The translations under genes were made by a program, and so were the position numbers. Shown here piece after piece: positions 50,379-61,166 of a DNA stretch of 64,000 nt. The stretch is from Neurospora crassa OR74A (taxonomy: Eukaryota > Ascomycota > Sordariomycetes > Sordariales > Sordariaceae), in the NCBI RefSeq assembly GCF_000182925.2, contig NC_026503.1, positions 1,426,001 to 1,490,000 on the forward strand, in the 5' to 3' direction. Each line of letters opens with the position of its first letter. The stretch's first letter is position 1. Under the pieces are notes generated by a model. The model had not been told where the DNA came from and did not search any database. It saw only the letters and a program-made list of their open reading frames with translations.

Positions 50379-51396
50379 CGCTGTCGACACGCAAGCGCGC
50401 GTAGCCAAGAGCTTAAACCAAGCCTGTGAATGTGAATGTGAAGCAGAGTTCGGCAAGACCGTTGCGTGAGAGTAAACAAATGGAAAATTACGGGTACCGA
50501 TGGTTGCGGTTTGTAGTAGTGTATGCATGTTCCATTGCTTCATTGCTTTTTGTGTAGGTACCTGTGTACACTAATAGGTAAAGATAATCTGGGGAAGGTG
50601 AGATGGTGGAAATGTACATACCTCTAGTGTAATTGAGGACAAACTGAATTTCAGGGGTTGGTACGTAGTGAGAGCAGAAGGGATATTCCAGAAATAGATA
50701 TATACATGTCAGGTAGTTTCCGTTTTTTTTGCGCTTTTTTCATTCATTGAGGAAACTGAAGGGTTGGTTGGGTTGGGTCGGGTCGGGTCGGATCGGTGAT
50801 GGACGGCCAGGATACTGATGGGAAAAGGGAAGAAACACCACGGTGTCGGCGATTTGGACACCGTCTTGAAAGACGGGAGTGGGGTATTGATGGGGATTGG
50901 GATTGGCTTGAGCGTGGCGGGGTGTTCTGGCGAGGACTGTTCGCGTTCGGGGGTCTTGACGATTTGAACCCCGGATCGGGGAGTGAAGGATTCCCGTGTT
51001 TGTAACGACTGCTCAGTATGTCTTCGGTGTTGATTCAAAACGAGCGAACGGTGCCGCTCTCAGTTTACTGAGTGTTCATAATAGGAAATCAACAGCCGTG
51101 AACGGCAATGACAAATGCCAGATTCGTAAATCCCAAGTATACAAGACTCCCATTATAGTCATGTTCCCTGTCCCATATCTTATATTGTCGCTATAGAACA
51201 CTCAACCTCCCGCAAGCAAGATATAAGAAGCTGCGGGTAGGCGATCGATAATGTCAATCTTCGTTCGTGGCATTGCTGCCGCCGCACAGTTTTCCCACGG
51301 TGGTGGTGGATAAACACCGTGGATAGAGAGACAAGGTTTGGGTGGAAGTCTGGAGTCAAATTTCACAAATTTCCGGATCGATCCGCTTCGCTGGAG

Positions 51397-51429
51397 GCGA
51401 TTGCGATTGCGATTGCGATTGCGATTGCG
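51397..51429. repeat. GATTGC hexamer repeat
   Basis: About five perfect six-base units in non-coding DNA. Confidence 0.85.
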
Positions 51430-52799
51430 GAGGGCAGGCAGGATACTTGTTCTCCTGTCCCTTGATCGTGGACAGGTACCCTCAGTACGGTACACGTGTA
51501 GTATCGAGCCTTGGGATGAATCTTATGGGTTTGTTGGTGAAAGCACTCGTCGTCTGTGAACTTGTAAGTAGCACATGATGGCCGTCCCGCAGTTCACGGG
51601 CGGCCCACGGCCCACGGCCCACGGGAGTCCAATCCCCCGATCCGTGGGCATTGGATCCGGAGCCGGTTCTACCTACTCGCGTGCGGCGTGCGAGTGACGA
51701 ATGGCGTGCAGACAAAGCTCGCGGACTGCGGACTCGCAGCGAGTGCGTTTATGTGTTACACCCACTACAAAGTGAAAGCATGGCAAGTGGAAGCTAACAG
51801 GTACGTGTCCTATGTATAGGTAAGTACAGGTCCCTGTTCCAAGAAGGGTAAGTCGAGGGAAATGCAACGTCAGCCATATGTACCCCTTTTTTGGCGTCTC
51901 TTCGTTGCAGCCAAAGGGAGGACACCAGCGGGTGGAGCATACAGATTGCATATTCAAGAAGGGAAACAACCTAGGAAGTTGCAAGTGGAAGGGACGGAAA
52001 AGGGGGTCATGCAGAACCAAGCTAATAGAGGAGGAGTCCGGCCATTGTTTCTCTGCATCGATGCAATTCATCAATGGAACACTCAGGAACTTGTACTAGA
52101 TCCGTCACCATGATACATTCAAATGGTCTATAGGCAATTCCCCGTTGCCACTTGCCAGGCGTGCTGCCCTGAAGTGGAGAGTGGAGAGTGGAGTACCCAT
52201 CTGGCGGGATTGGATGGTCATGTCGATTGAGACCAAACGGCTAGCCAGGTGTGTACTTATCAAGGCGGGAGTGACATGCGCATAGCATTGCGTTTTGACA
52301 GTTGACAAGCCTTGATACTATCCAACTTTAAGATTCAGGTTGGAACATAGTATGCAGCCAGCTTAACTTCAATCCATTGGGCCAAAACACCAAGGTTTCT
52401 CCAGTTGCGAGTCAAATATAGTCCGCTGTTGCAATCAGGAAAAAAAAAGGGTTCAAGTCTCGAACACACCAAGCACAATGCTAGGAAGCACACCTGCGAC
52501 GACGGTGTTGACCGCTGGGTGTCCTTACTAACAAACGGAAAGTCGCTGCTGCACGTACCACACGCCAAAAGCTACATGTTCTGAGATGGTCAGCCCAGGG
52601 ATCTCAGCAGCGTCAGGACCCTGCCAGCGATGGCGCCTGCTTGCACTAGACTAGTCCCGCGAGGTGCGTGTGGTGGTGGTGGTGCCGGTGGGCAATTAAA
52701 CTGGCCCTGCCGAGCCAGACCACTTCGGGCTCATGGGGCCATTTGTTAGCGTTGGAGAAGCAGAAACCACATCCACCTTTACCTCCCTTGGTCCCCATG

Positions 52800-54132
52800 C
52801 ATCCGTCAGAAAGCACCAATCACGTCCGTCTGTTCCTGGACTTTAATCCATTCACTCGCTTTCCCACCCCCATCAAAGTCTCCTCTTCTTTTCCAGTCTG
52901 TCTGTCTCTTCCCCTTTGCACCCTGTCGCCTTTTGCTGGTCTTTTTACCCTTCAGCATTTCCTTTTTTAACCTCTTGGATTGATCACTTCCCTCGCTTCC
53001 GTCAATCCTCTTCCTCCTCCTCCTCCTTTTTTCCCCGTCCCTTCCCCCTCTTTGGCCCTCCCTGGAACATAGTCTCTTCAGTTCCGTTCTTAGCTGTGGC
53101 TTTCCTTCTTCCAATTGCCCGTTGCGCAAGGAGAGACCGCTTCTTCAGTCTTCCACTTTTGGGGCCTACAGCCTTGCAAAACCCAACCGAGGTCTCGATC
53201 CACTCCTCATTCAGGTCCTTTTGCAAAGCTTTGCTCAGTCTTCCTTCGACAAACACTCGTTGCCAAGTACCGTCTTGCTAATTACACCCTTACAACCCTT
53301 TCAATTCTTCCCCACGGGACGAAACGAACCCCCCCGACACGACCGCAGACGGACCTTGCTAGCTTTCATCCCGACTGACAGACAAGCCAAGTCCCAATCT
53401 CCGTTCTCGACTCGATTTCCCCCCCGGTTCGCTTCTTCTGCCACAGTGTGAAGAATCACCACCTCGCCTTTAACTCGACATTCGCTTGAAGAGAGAAAGA
53501 GAAGAAAAAGAAGAAAAAAAGAAAGAGAGAAAGAGGGTCAAATACTTATAAACGTCACGTTGGTCGATTACGATAGCGATATTTAATAGCTCTATACAAA
53601 ATCTTCCTTTGTTCGGCTTCGACACGCTAGGATCGATTCCCTCCACATCGACCAACCCCTTTCGGCCCCCCCTGCCGCGAAGCAATTGTCTTTGCTCCAA
53701 AGAGACAAGGACAAAACCAATCCGGCCGCGGTCACCTTCGAGCTCTCCCGGCTGCCTTGGCACTCGACCGTTTCTTTCTCTGAATCCGGCTTGCCTCTTT
53801 GCTTCACTTCTGTCGACGTCCAGTTTCCTGGCTTCGACAATACATAACCGCGACACTTCGAATACCTTTTGTTTCGGCAGCGTTGTGGAGCATCACGGTG
53901 ACAGGTTTTAGACAAATCTGTCCGCCATCTTGAGACACCGTGTATACTTACCCAGCAGTCATACTCTCTTGTCGAGTTTTTGGCCGCACTTTCTTGTACA
54001 ACGACTGGTACATTCCATCGCGTGTATATTCTTCTCGGTTGTGCCTTTACCAAGGGGCACGTTTAATCCTTCAAGACGGCGGTTCTATCTCACCTTTCTC
54101 GGGACTCCTCTGTCCCGGCGCACTTCCTCGGG
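52800..54132 (+). promoter_or_regulatory. Probable AUG-free 1.33-kb 5' leader of mrn1
   Basis: Between the ATG at 52797 and the start codon at 54133 the plus strand contains no ATG at all, while the minus strand has about 14. The stretch is pyrimidine-rich (CTTCCTCCTCC near 53010), apart from a purine-only block at 53489-53535 of GA and A runs. That block could base-pair with the pyrimidine tracts in the RNA. The leader may contain unrecognised introns. Confidence 0.55.
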
Positions 54133-56529
54133 ATGCAAGACTACTCAGGCCACCAGGGTGGGCACAACGGCCACAACGGCCAGGGCCGCTTCGGCCACGC
54201 CTCCAAGCCTTCCAATAGCGACACCGGCTTCTCCCACGGTGCCTTCACTTCCAACATCTCCGGCTTCGCCGAAAGACACCCCCGCCGCGGCAACATTCCT
54301 TCGATTAATACGCAGCCCATGCAGCAGCAGAACTCCCACCACAATGTCAATGGCCAAGACCTGACCAGCCCCGGTACCGCCTTCGACATGCAGTTCACTC
54401 CTTTGCTGCCCTCTACCCTTCTCGTCGGTAGCCCTTTCCAGCCGGGCACCCCCGCTGGCTTCGCTAGCCCCCAATTCCAGAGCATTCCTGCCTTCCAGCA
54501 GCAACAGCAGCAGCAGCAGGGTTACCAGTCGCAGAACGGCGCCGCCAGCCCGGTCCAGCAACACATCTCCCCCCAGATGTATCAGCCCATCGTTTCACCC
54601 TCCGCTTACGGCGCGCCTCAGTTCTACGCCCCTCAGTCGCCCACGGGTTCTTACAACAACATGGCGCAGATGCAGATGCCTGTCCAGCCGCAGTCTCCGG
54701 TCAACATGGGCCCCGGCATGGTGACCGGTACCAGCCGCACCGTTTACCTTGGCAACATCCCCCCCGACACCTCTGCTGAGGAGATTCTTGGACATGTTCG
54801 TAGCGGTCAGATCGAGTCCGTGCGGTTGCTCCCGGACAAGAACTGCGCTTTCATTTCTTTCTTGGACGCGAGCTCGGCCACGCATTTCCACTCTGATGCC
54901 ATCTTGAAAAAGCTCTGCATCAAGGGGCAGGACATCAAGATTGGCTGGGGCAAGCCTTCGCAGGTTCCTACGTCGGTCGCTCTCGCTGTTCAGCAGTCTG
55001 GAGCCTCTCGCAACGTTTACCTTGGCAACCTGCCTGAGGAGGTCACTGAGGAGGAGCTGCGCGAGGATCTTGGAAAGTTCGGTGCCATTGACACCGTCAA
55101 GATTGTGAAGGAGAAGAACATTGCCTTTGTGCACTTCTTGTCCATTGCCAATGCTATCAAGGCCGTCGCCCAGCTTCCCCAGGAGCCAAAGTGGGCGGCT
55201 CCGCGTCGTGTGTACTATGGCAAGGACAGATGCGCCTACGTCTCCAAGACCCAGCAGCAGAACGCCGCTCAGTACCTTGGTATCTCGCCGGGCTATGCGC
55301 ACATGCTCAGTGGTGCGGATCGCGATTTGATTTCTAGCGCCCTGGCTCAGCAATCCGTCGCTGCCGCCGCCGTCGCCACCACCGCTGGCGGTCTTAACAA
55401 CCTTGGAAACCGCACCATCTACCTCGGCAACATCCACCCCGAGACTACTATCGAGGAGATTTGCAATGTCGTCCGCGGAGGTCTGTTGCACCACATTCGC
55501 TACATCCCCGACAAGCACATTTGCTTCGTTACCTTCATCGACCCTACTGCGGCCGCGTCCTTCTTCGCCTTGAGTAACCTCCAGGGCTTGATGATTCACA
55601 ACCGCCGGCTGAAGATTGGCTGGGGCAAGCACTCCGGTGCCCTCCCCCCTGCCATCGCTTTGGCCGTCAGTGGTGGCGCTTCTCGTAATGTCTACATTGG
55701 CAACCTTGACGAGACGTGGACTGAAGAGCGCTTGAGGCAGGACTTCTCCGAGTATGGCGAGATCGAGCTCGTTAACACGCTTCGTGAGAAGAGTTGTGCG
55801 TTTGTGAACTTTACGAACATCGCCAACGCCATCAAAGCGATTGAGGCTGTCCGCAGCAAGGAGGAGTACAGGAAGTTCAAGGTCAACTTTGGCAAGGACC
55901 GCTGCGGCAACCCGCCTCGTCAGATGCAGCAGCAGAACAACTCCCGCGACAACCAGGTTCCCTCGCCCCAGGTGAATGGTGCCAGCCAGAACGGAAACTC
56001 GCCTACTTCCAACGGTGCCCCGGGTCTCCCTGCCCTGTTCAGTCAGCACAACCCGTTGACCATGTACCTTAACCACGTCAGTCAGCAGGCTCAGCATCAC
56101 CAGCAGGCCCACCAGCAGTCTCTTGCTCCTTACCAGGCCGCCCTCTTCGGCACCGCTTCGTCCTCACCCAACGAGCAGTCCGGTATGAGCCTCGAGGTCC
56201 CTCAGGGTCCTTCCATGTCCGGCCACCAGCAGTCTGCCAGCATCTCCAACGTTAACGGCTTCATGTCCAACGGCTCTGGCGCCCCCACGATGAACGGTCT
56301 GCTTGCTCCCGGACGATCTTCACACAATCGGGCTGTGAGCTTGCCCGTCCTTGCCCCTGGCTTCGAGAACGGTGGTACCAGCCCGAACAGCCTTCATGGT
56401 AGCAATGAGGGTAACGGCGAGAGGCGTGGGCATCAATACCAGGCCAGCTACGGCGGTATGGGTGCCGGATTTGGCTTGGCCATTCAGGGAAACCTCAACC
56501 AGTGGGTTGAGGAGGAGGTCGCTAACTAA
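54133..56529 (+). CDS. mrn1: Mrn1-like RNA-binding protein with four RRMs
   Basis: A single exon encodes 798 residues. The N-terminal 200 residues are Gln/Asn/Pro/Ser-rich, with a run of eight or so Gln. Four RNA-recognition motifs follow, each with its RNP2 block: TVYLGNIPP (about 203), NVYLGNLPE (about 294), TIYLGNIHPE (about 428) and NVYIGNLDE (about 520). RNP1 blocks include CAFISFLD, IAFVHFLS, ICFVTFID and CAFVNFTN. Each RRM pair ends in a similar 'KIGWGK' or 'YYGKDR' segment, a feature of the Mrn1 group in yeasts and filamentous fungi. The C-terminus is low-complexity and ends in a short ordered stretch. Mrn1 binds mRNA 3' UTRs and affects cell-wall and mitochondrial transcripts in yeast; the role here is inferred. 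The start is the first ATG after a very long ATG-free stretch. Confidence 0.92.
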   Translation: MQDYSGHQGGHNGHNGQGRFGHASKPSNSDTGFSHGAFTSNISGFAERHPRRGNIPSINTQPMQQQNSHHNVNGQDLTSPGTAFDMQFTPLLPSTLLVGSPFQPGTPAGFASPQFQSIPAFQQQQQQQQGYQSQNGAASPVQQHISPQMYQPIVSPSAYGAPQFYAPQSPTGSYNNMAQMQMPVQPQSPVNMGPGMVTGTSRTVYLGNIPPDTSAEEILGHVRSGQIESVRLLPDKNCAFISFLDASSATHFHSDAILKKLCIKGQDIKIGWGKPSQVPTSVALAVQQSGASRNVYLGNLPEEVTEEELREDLGKFGAIDTVKIVKEKNIAFVHFLSIANAIKAVAQLPQEPKWAAPRRVYYGKDRCAYVSKTQQQNAAQYLGISPGYAHMLSGADRDLISSALAQQSVAAAAVATTAGGLNNLGNRTIYLGNIHPETTIEEICNVVRGGLLHHIRYIPDKHICFVTFIDPTAAASFFALSNLQGLMIHNRRLKIGWGKHSGALPPAIALAVSGGASRNVYIGNLDETWTEERLRQDFSEYGEIELVNTLREKSCAFVNFTNIANAIKAIEAVRSKEEYRKFKVNFGKDRCGNPPRQMQQQNNSRDNQVPSPQVNGASQNGNSPTSNGAPGLPALFSQHNPLTMYLNHVSQQAQHHQQAHQQSLAPYQAALFGTASSSPNEQSGMSLEVPQGPSMSGHQQSASISNVNGFMSNGSGAPTMNGLLAPGRSSHNRAVSLPVLAPGFENGGTSPNSLHGSNEGNGERRGHQYQASYGGMGAGFGLAIQGNLNQWVEEEVAN

Positions 56530-58583
56530 GATCTCTAACGTCAATGTCGATGTGATACAAACTTTTGAAGCTTCTCGAATCGATCAGTAGGGTAATATAA
56601 GGAGGGTGGGGGAGTTGTGTTGTTCATTCGCAGCGAGAGACTACATGATTAAGCATTTGGGATCAGCGACAAAGGGACAAATACATGCCAACGGATAGGC
56701 AGGTAGGGAGGCAGGCAGGCGGTTTTTGTTACACTTGCAACAAATGAATGAGCTAGGATGTGGTTGTGTATACGAATCGTTTGCGAGCCATTTACGAAAG
56801 ATCTCTGCAAGGGAAGGCAAAGGAGGGGATGGATGGGTTTCTGAAAGAAAATGAAAGATTGAAATATCCTGTTGTAATTTTTCTCTTCGTTCCATTCATG
56901 TTCTTTTGGTCCTTTATTCTTTTTTTCTATCTTACTTATACTTGCTTCGTTGTTCATGTTATGTTTTTTTTGGTTGGATTGGGTTTCACACCCACAGAAG
57001 CGGAAGTCTATATGAAGAAGAAGGAATCATCACACACGTTCATCATCATCATCATCACACAAAGCTGGTGTTTTGCTTTGCTTTGCTTTGCTTTGCTCTG
57101 CGTCATGGAGGCCGCCTTGCTTGGTACTACACTCTCTGTCTGTCCCCGTTATGATGCTTTTTGACGATCTCTCCATGTTTTGTCCTGTCGTTGTTGTTGT
57201 TGTTGTAGTTTATATTGCTATGGACTTGCTTATAGTGGTTGACGTATCTTCTCGAGTCTTTCCCATTTTCCCCTGGCTTCGAGCCCACCCAGCCTTTCTT
57301 ATTGAGGGGGAATAGCGGAAATTCACCTAGACCTATGTGGACAGTAGTGGTTGCCCGTAGGCTACGGTGCAAGCGTGGTTGGTACAAGCGTAAAGATAGT
57401 TGTGCTCAGGTTGCTGCTTACTTGGTATCTACCTAGGTCCGTAATCGAGGGTGTGGGAAAAAAAAAAAAAAATTAGAGTAGTAGAGCGCATAGTGGGAAA
57501 ACGGGTTGGTGGAGGTAGCTGTCAGTGTTGTAGCTGGGTGTCATAATGTGAGGGTATGGACTGCCTGCCTGCCTGCCTGACTTTCTAGCTGGGCGGCTAT
57601 ATCAGATCTCAACAGATCGGGAAGATGGGTCTGTCGTAGGTCGACAGAGGTCATGGAATAGTAACTGAAGAGTAGGTAGGTATGTACCTTATCATGCACT
57701 GCCTTGAGACCGGCTAGTATAGACCTAAACCATTCAACAGAAGAATAACACGCTCGAAACATACAGTACGAAAATACGTGCACGATATGTAAACACATTA
57801 CCTCCAGTTCTAGACATGGGCATTACTGTAAAATGGACCTCGTGAAACTCAACACCGCGGCTCGGACGTAGTTAAAACACTTGCGGGAGTCATCCACGGC
57901 ATGCAGGTATGTCGATTGCTTTAAATATACGTCATCGGTACTTAGTTAGGCAGACAAATAACTTGAAATGTAATGACTGGCGGATACCGGTACGCCTTTG
58001 TGTTGATGTTTCCAAACACACCCGGCCGCACACAAATGCAATTGTAGGATTGAGGATTGAGAATTGAAGATTGGAGAGCAAAAATCTATGAGTCGCTTGT
58101 TATCTTTTGTTCTTCTTTTTGTTTTTTTTTCTTTGGTTGTATCTATCTATCTCCCAAGTCCACAGCTTCCTGCTACGTACTCCCTTCTATCCCTCCCATC
58201 CTTTTTTTTTTCTTTTTTCTTTCTTTCCCTTCTGCCTGGCTTGAAAGGTCTATTATCATTATCATTACCACTTGATTGGTCGTTGGTAGTTTGGTTCTGT
58301 TTTTTTCTTCTTCTTCCAAAATCTTAAACCTCCTGGTCGACGACGCTATTTCCCCTCTAACTATCTGTTAGGGAGAGAGTTCTAAGCAGTACCATACCTA
58401 ACCAACCCGTGGTGAGATCCCCCCAAAGACTTGTGATTGTTTTTGGTACCTATTTCCTCTCTGGGAAGTAGGTAGGAAATCTCTTGGAAACGTTCGTTGA
58501 AAAGTCTCTTTCTTCTTCTTCTTCTATTCCTATATCCCTCCCTTTTTGCCGAATCTCAGCTTGCCTAATAGAGTCATTCATAT
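56530..58583. other. 2-kb gap between convergent mrn1 and phosphatase genes
   Basis: 3' flanks. Repeats include ATC units near 57036-57055, TTTGC units near 57073-57098, GTT units near 57187-57203 and CCTG units near 57562-57580. No gene is visible. Confidence 0.55.
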
Positions 58584-60374
58584 TCAAGGATGACCAGCCC
58601 ACTCCGGCTCACCGCTAGGAGAAGGCGTAGCCGGCTGGCCCAAGTTCATTCGGCACTGCTGCTTCCAATCTTGGGGAGTGAATTTGTCGACTATTGATTT
58701 GAAGGCGGACTGTTTGTTGTTAGCATTTGCTGTGGTTTCCTCCGCTGTAACACAAATGGTGCGACCGCTTGGCAGGGGGGGAGGAACACTGGAAATAAGG
58801 GGTCCAAGTCCATGTTACACAAACAAACTCGAAAAGGGTTGAGGGAAATGCAGGAAAAGACTAAGGATAAACTGATGACTTACCAAAGTGCAAAATGATT
58901 CGTCCCCCTCCAAATGGTTCCCAGGCATCTTGCACCCCGGAATCGTCACCGGTTCGTCGTTGTACCGCATGCGAACGTAGTAGCCGTCCAGCTTGGATTT
59001 TTCGGACTGTGTCATATACTCGGAGGCTTTCCTGCCGATGCCCGACCCCGGAAGGTTCTTATTCCGACCAGCGCTGCCGGAGAACATGGACTCCCACCAG
59101 CCACGCTTGGCGGGGGGTGTTACTGCAGAAATTTGGTCTGCAGGAGAGCTAGTACTATCCGCCTTACGGAATAACTCGATAGCAATGTGGCTAGTAAACG
59201 GAGGCCAGCTGCTGCTGTCGTACGCGCCTAGGCTGGAAAGCATTCCCGCCAACGTGGTGTCATGGCAGCCCGACAGACCGAACTTGATGCCAGGGCCTGA
59301 AGGGTCCGAGGTGGCTGATTCGGTGTTGACGGGATGTGAAGAATGTGTATACTCAGCGCGGCTGACCATTCGCTCAACGATGTCGCCCAACAACCCACCG
59401 ATTCCCAACATGCGATACTCACGCGACTCGTTGAAACCCGCGAACCACTCATCACTGGCAATTCTCTCCAGGAGCTTGCGGGCCTTTTGGTCATAAAACT
59501 CCTTCGGCAGCCGCGTTTCCGGACCATGCGCCAGACTGGCGTTCACGGTGTCCATGATGCCCGACAGACGCGGCCTCGAGTCGACGGCAACGCGCGGGCT
59601 GTTAGCCGGCATCCACTTGCCGTAGACTTTGTTGAGGTACTCCATCTCGTCGGAGGTGTTCCACCTGTCTGCCGCGCGCTGGGCGAACGCCCGCGAGAGC
59701 GCCGCAAACCGGCGGCAGTTGCCGTCGTTGGGGTAGAGCGTCTCGTCTCCCGGGCCCCGGGTCAGCACGGTGGGCACGGGAAACTTGCCCGTCTCCGGAT
59801 CGGCTTCGCGCGTGGAGGGCGGGTACAAGGCCTGGAAGGCCTGATGCATGGACTCGAGCGCGCGGGGCACGTTAGTCGACCGCAGGTAGAAGTCGTCGGT
59901 GGAGCTGATGGTTTCGGGCAAAAAGCCGAGCCGGTCGACGTAGAGCTTGCGGAGGCGCATGCCGAGGCGCGAGGTGGACTGGCGGCCTAGGTCCGTCAGG
60001 GCGCCAAAGTCGCAGATATCGTCGATTTCGTGGCCGGGCCCCTTGGCTACCACGGGCTCATCCTTGTGGCCAAAGGTCTCGAGACGGCGCTTCCATTCGA
60101 CCGTGTGGAAGGAGGGCTTCCCGGTTGTTGTTGGCATTGCCAGGTCCTTGGGGCTGTTCTCGCCGTTGTAGTCGAGCATTATCGACCTCAGCTGGCGGAC
60201 GCTGGCGCAGTAGGGCCAGAAGGGCTTGAGACCGGCGTTCTGGAAGCGGGCGGTTACGGGGGTACGTTCGCCATGGCGCATGAGGATCTGGACCTGCTGG
60301 AGTTGGAGGCTGGGTGGGTAGAGCTTCTTGAGCTCATCGTCCGTGTAGGGAGGACGGGGAGTGAGAGAGGTCAT
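58584..60374 (-). CDS. Histidine phosphatase superfamily clade 2 (acid-phosphatase/ACP6-like)
   Basis: Exons 60374-58884 and 58709-58584 (174-bp intron) encode 538 residues. Catalytic signatures are RHGERTP (33-39, nucleophile H34) and the HD pair in GCHDTTLAGM (H371, D372). DFYLRSTNVPRALESMHQAF matches the clade's substrate-pocket region. The frame extends upstream to 60500, but the only ATG is at 60374, so the protein starts MTSLTPRPPYTDDEL with no signal peptide. It is therefore probably intracellular, unlike most fungal acid phosphatases and phytases. The nearest described relatives may be ACP6-type lysophosphatidic-acid phosphatases, which is a guess. It is divergent from the PPR gene over 792 bp. 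Confidence 0.88.
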
Positions 60375-61166
60375 GGTGAAAGTACCTAGGCTAGGAGGTC
60401 GTTCCAAGATATGGGTCGTAGAGGTGTAGTAGAAGGAGGCCGAGACCGGGCATGAGAGGATGTTTATGGATGGAGGCCTAATAAGAGGTAACAAAGCCAA
60501 GGTAGGGAAGACGGGAGTGGATGGTTGTTCTTATATAGGATTTAGAGTTACAGTCGATCCGAGTCACGACCTATCATGGTGAGTCGACAAGTTCGTGTTG
60601 ATAGGTGAATAGGTGGCTGGCTGGCCGAGTAGGTGAAGAGAACCAAGACCTGCGTCGTGGCGTGCGTGCGCCCACATTCACACCGAACCTCGTTGGGGGT
60701 CTGCCTGTCTGTCCGCATCGAGTAATGAATTACACGGGACGAGAGAGGTAAACATTGCTAACTCGGCTGCTGGAAGACAGAGCCAATGACGTACCAACAG
60801 CAACTCGCAAGGCAAGGAGACCCCAACCTGGACAACGCGATTATCCAGAGAAGGAACACGGGTATAACCCCAACCCTTTCCTTGAACTGGAATCTCAACG
60901 CCGTGGTGGGGGAGGGGGTTCCGACTTTTGTGGGGATTCCTCCACATCGGCGAGGGGAAGGGTCCCGCATCAAGGTCCGCTTCCCCCAGAAATTCCACCG
61001 TCCGACCCCAACATCCACCGCGTCTCCCGTCTCCGTCTCCGTGCCACGGGGCCACCCCCTCTCCTCCACTTACACTACTTCTCCATCTTCTGTCAACGAC
61101 GTGTCCACTCCTCCACCAACCCAGGACATCATCAAGGTGCTCCCACTTCGTTGTTTGCGACAGACC
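60375..61166. promoter_or_regulatory. Divergent region, phosphatase and PPR genes
   Basis: Both promoters should lie here. An ATG at 60786 is in frame with the PPR gene, but the 378 nt between it and 61167 contain no ATG. That looks like leader sequence and favours the later start. Confidence 0.5.

Larger units (their letters stand above)
48737..52799. other. 4.1-kb gene-free gap
   Basis: I find no gene or tRNA. It begins with the synthetase 3' flank and carries several short-period repeats: pentamer TTTGC/TCTGC (50331-50378), hexamer GATTGC (51397-51429), GGTCG units (about 50776-50794) and GCCCACG units (about 51603-51624). The far end leads into the mrn1 leader, so mrn1 promoter elements probably lie here. 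Confidence 0.55.

Noticed and set aside
52440-52475. B-box-like GGGTTCAAGTC, possible tRNA
   Set aside because: The flanks do not pair as a T stem and no A box or acceptor stem fits. The similar sequence near 50960 fails for the same reason.
54595-56112. 505-residue open frame antisense to mrn1
   Set aside because: Same reason: biased composition opposite a C-rich-codon gene that has four clear RRMs.
60375-60500. N-terminal extension of the histidine phosphatase to 60500
   Set aside because: It would start at TTG; the only ATG in the frame is at 60374.
60786-61166. Longer PPR start at the ATG at 60786
   Set aside because: It would add 127 low-complexity residues before a good mitochondrial presequence, and the intervening ATG-free stretch looks like leader. 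It is not ruled out.
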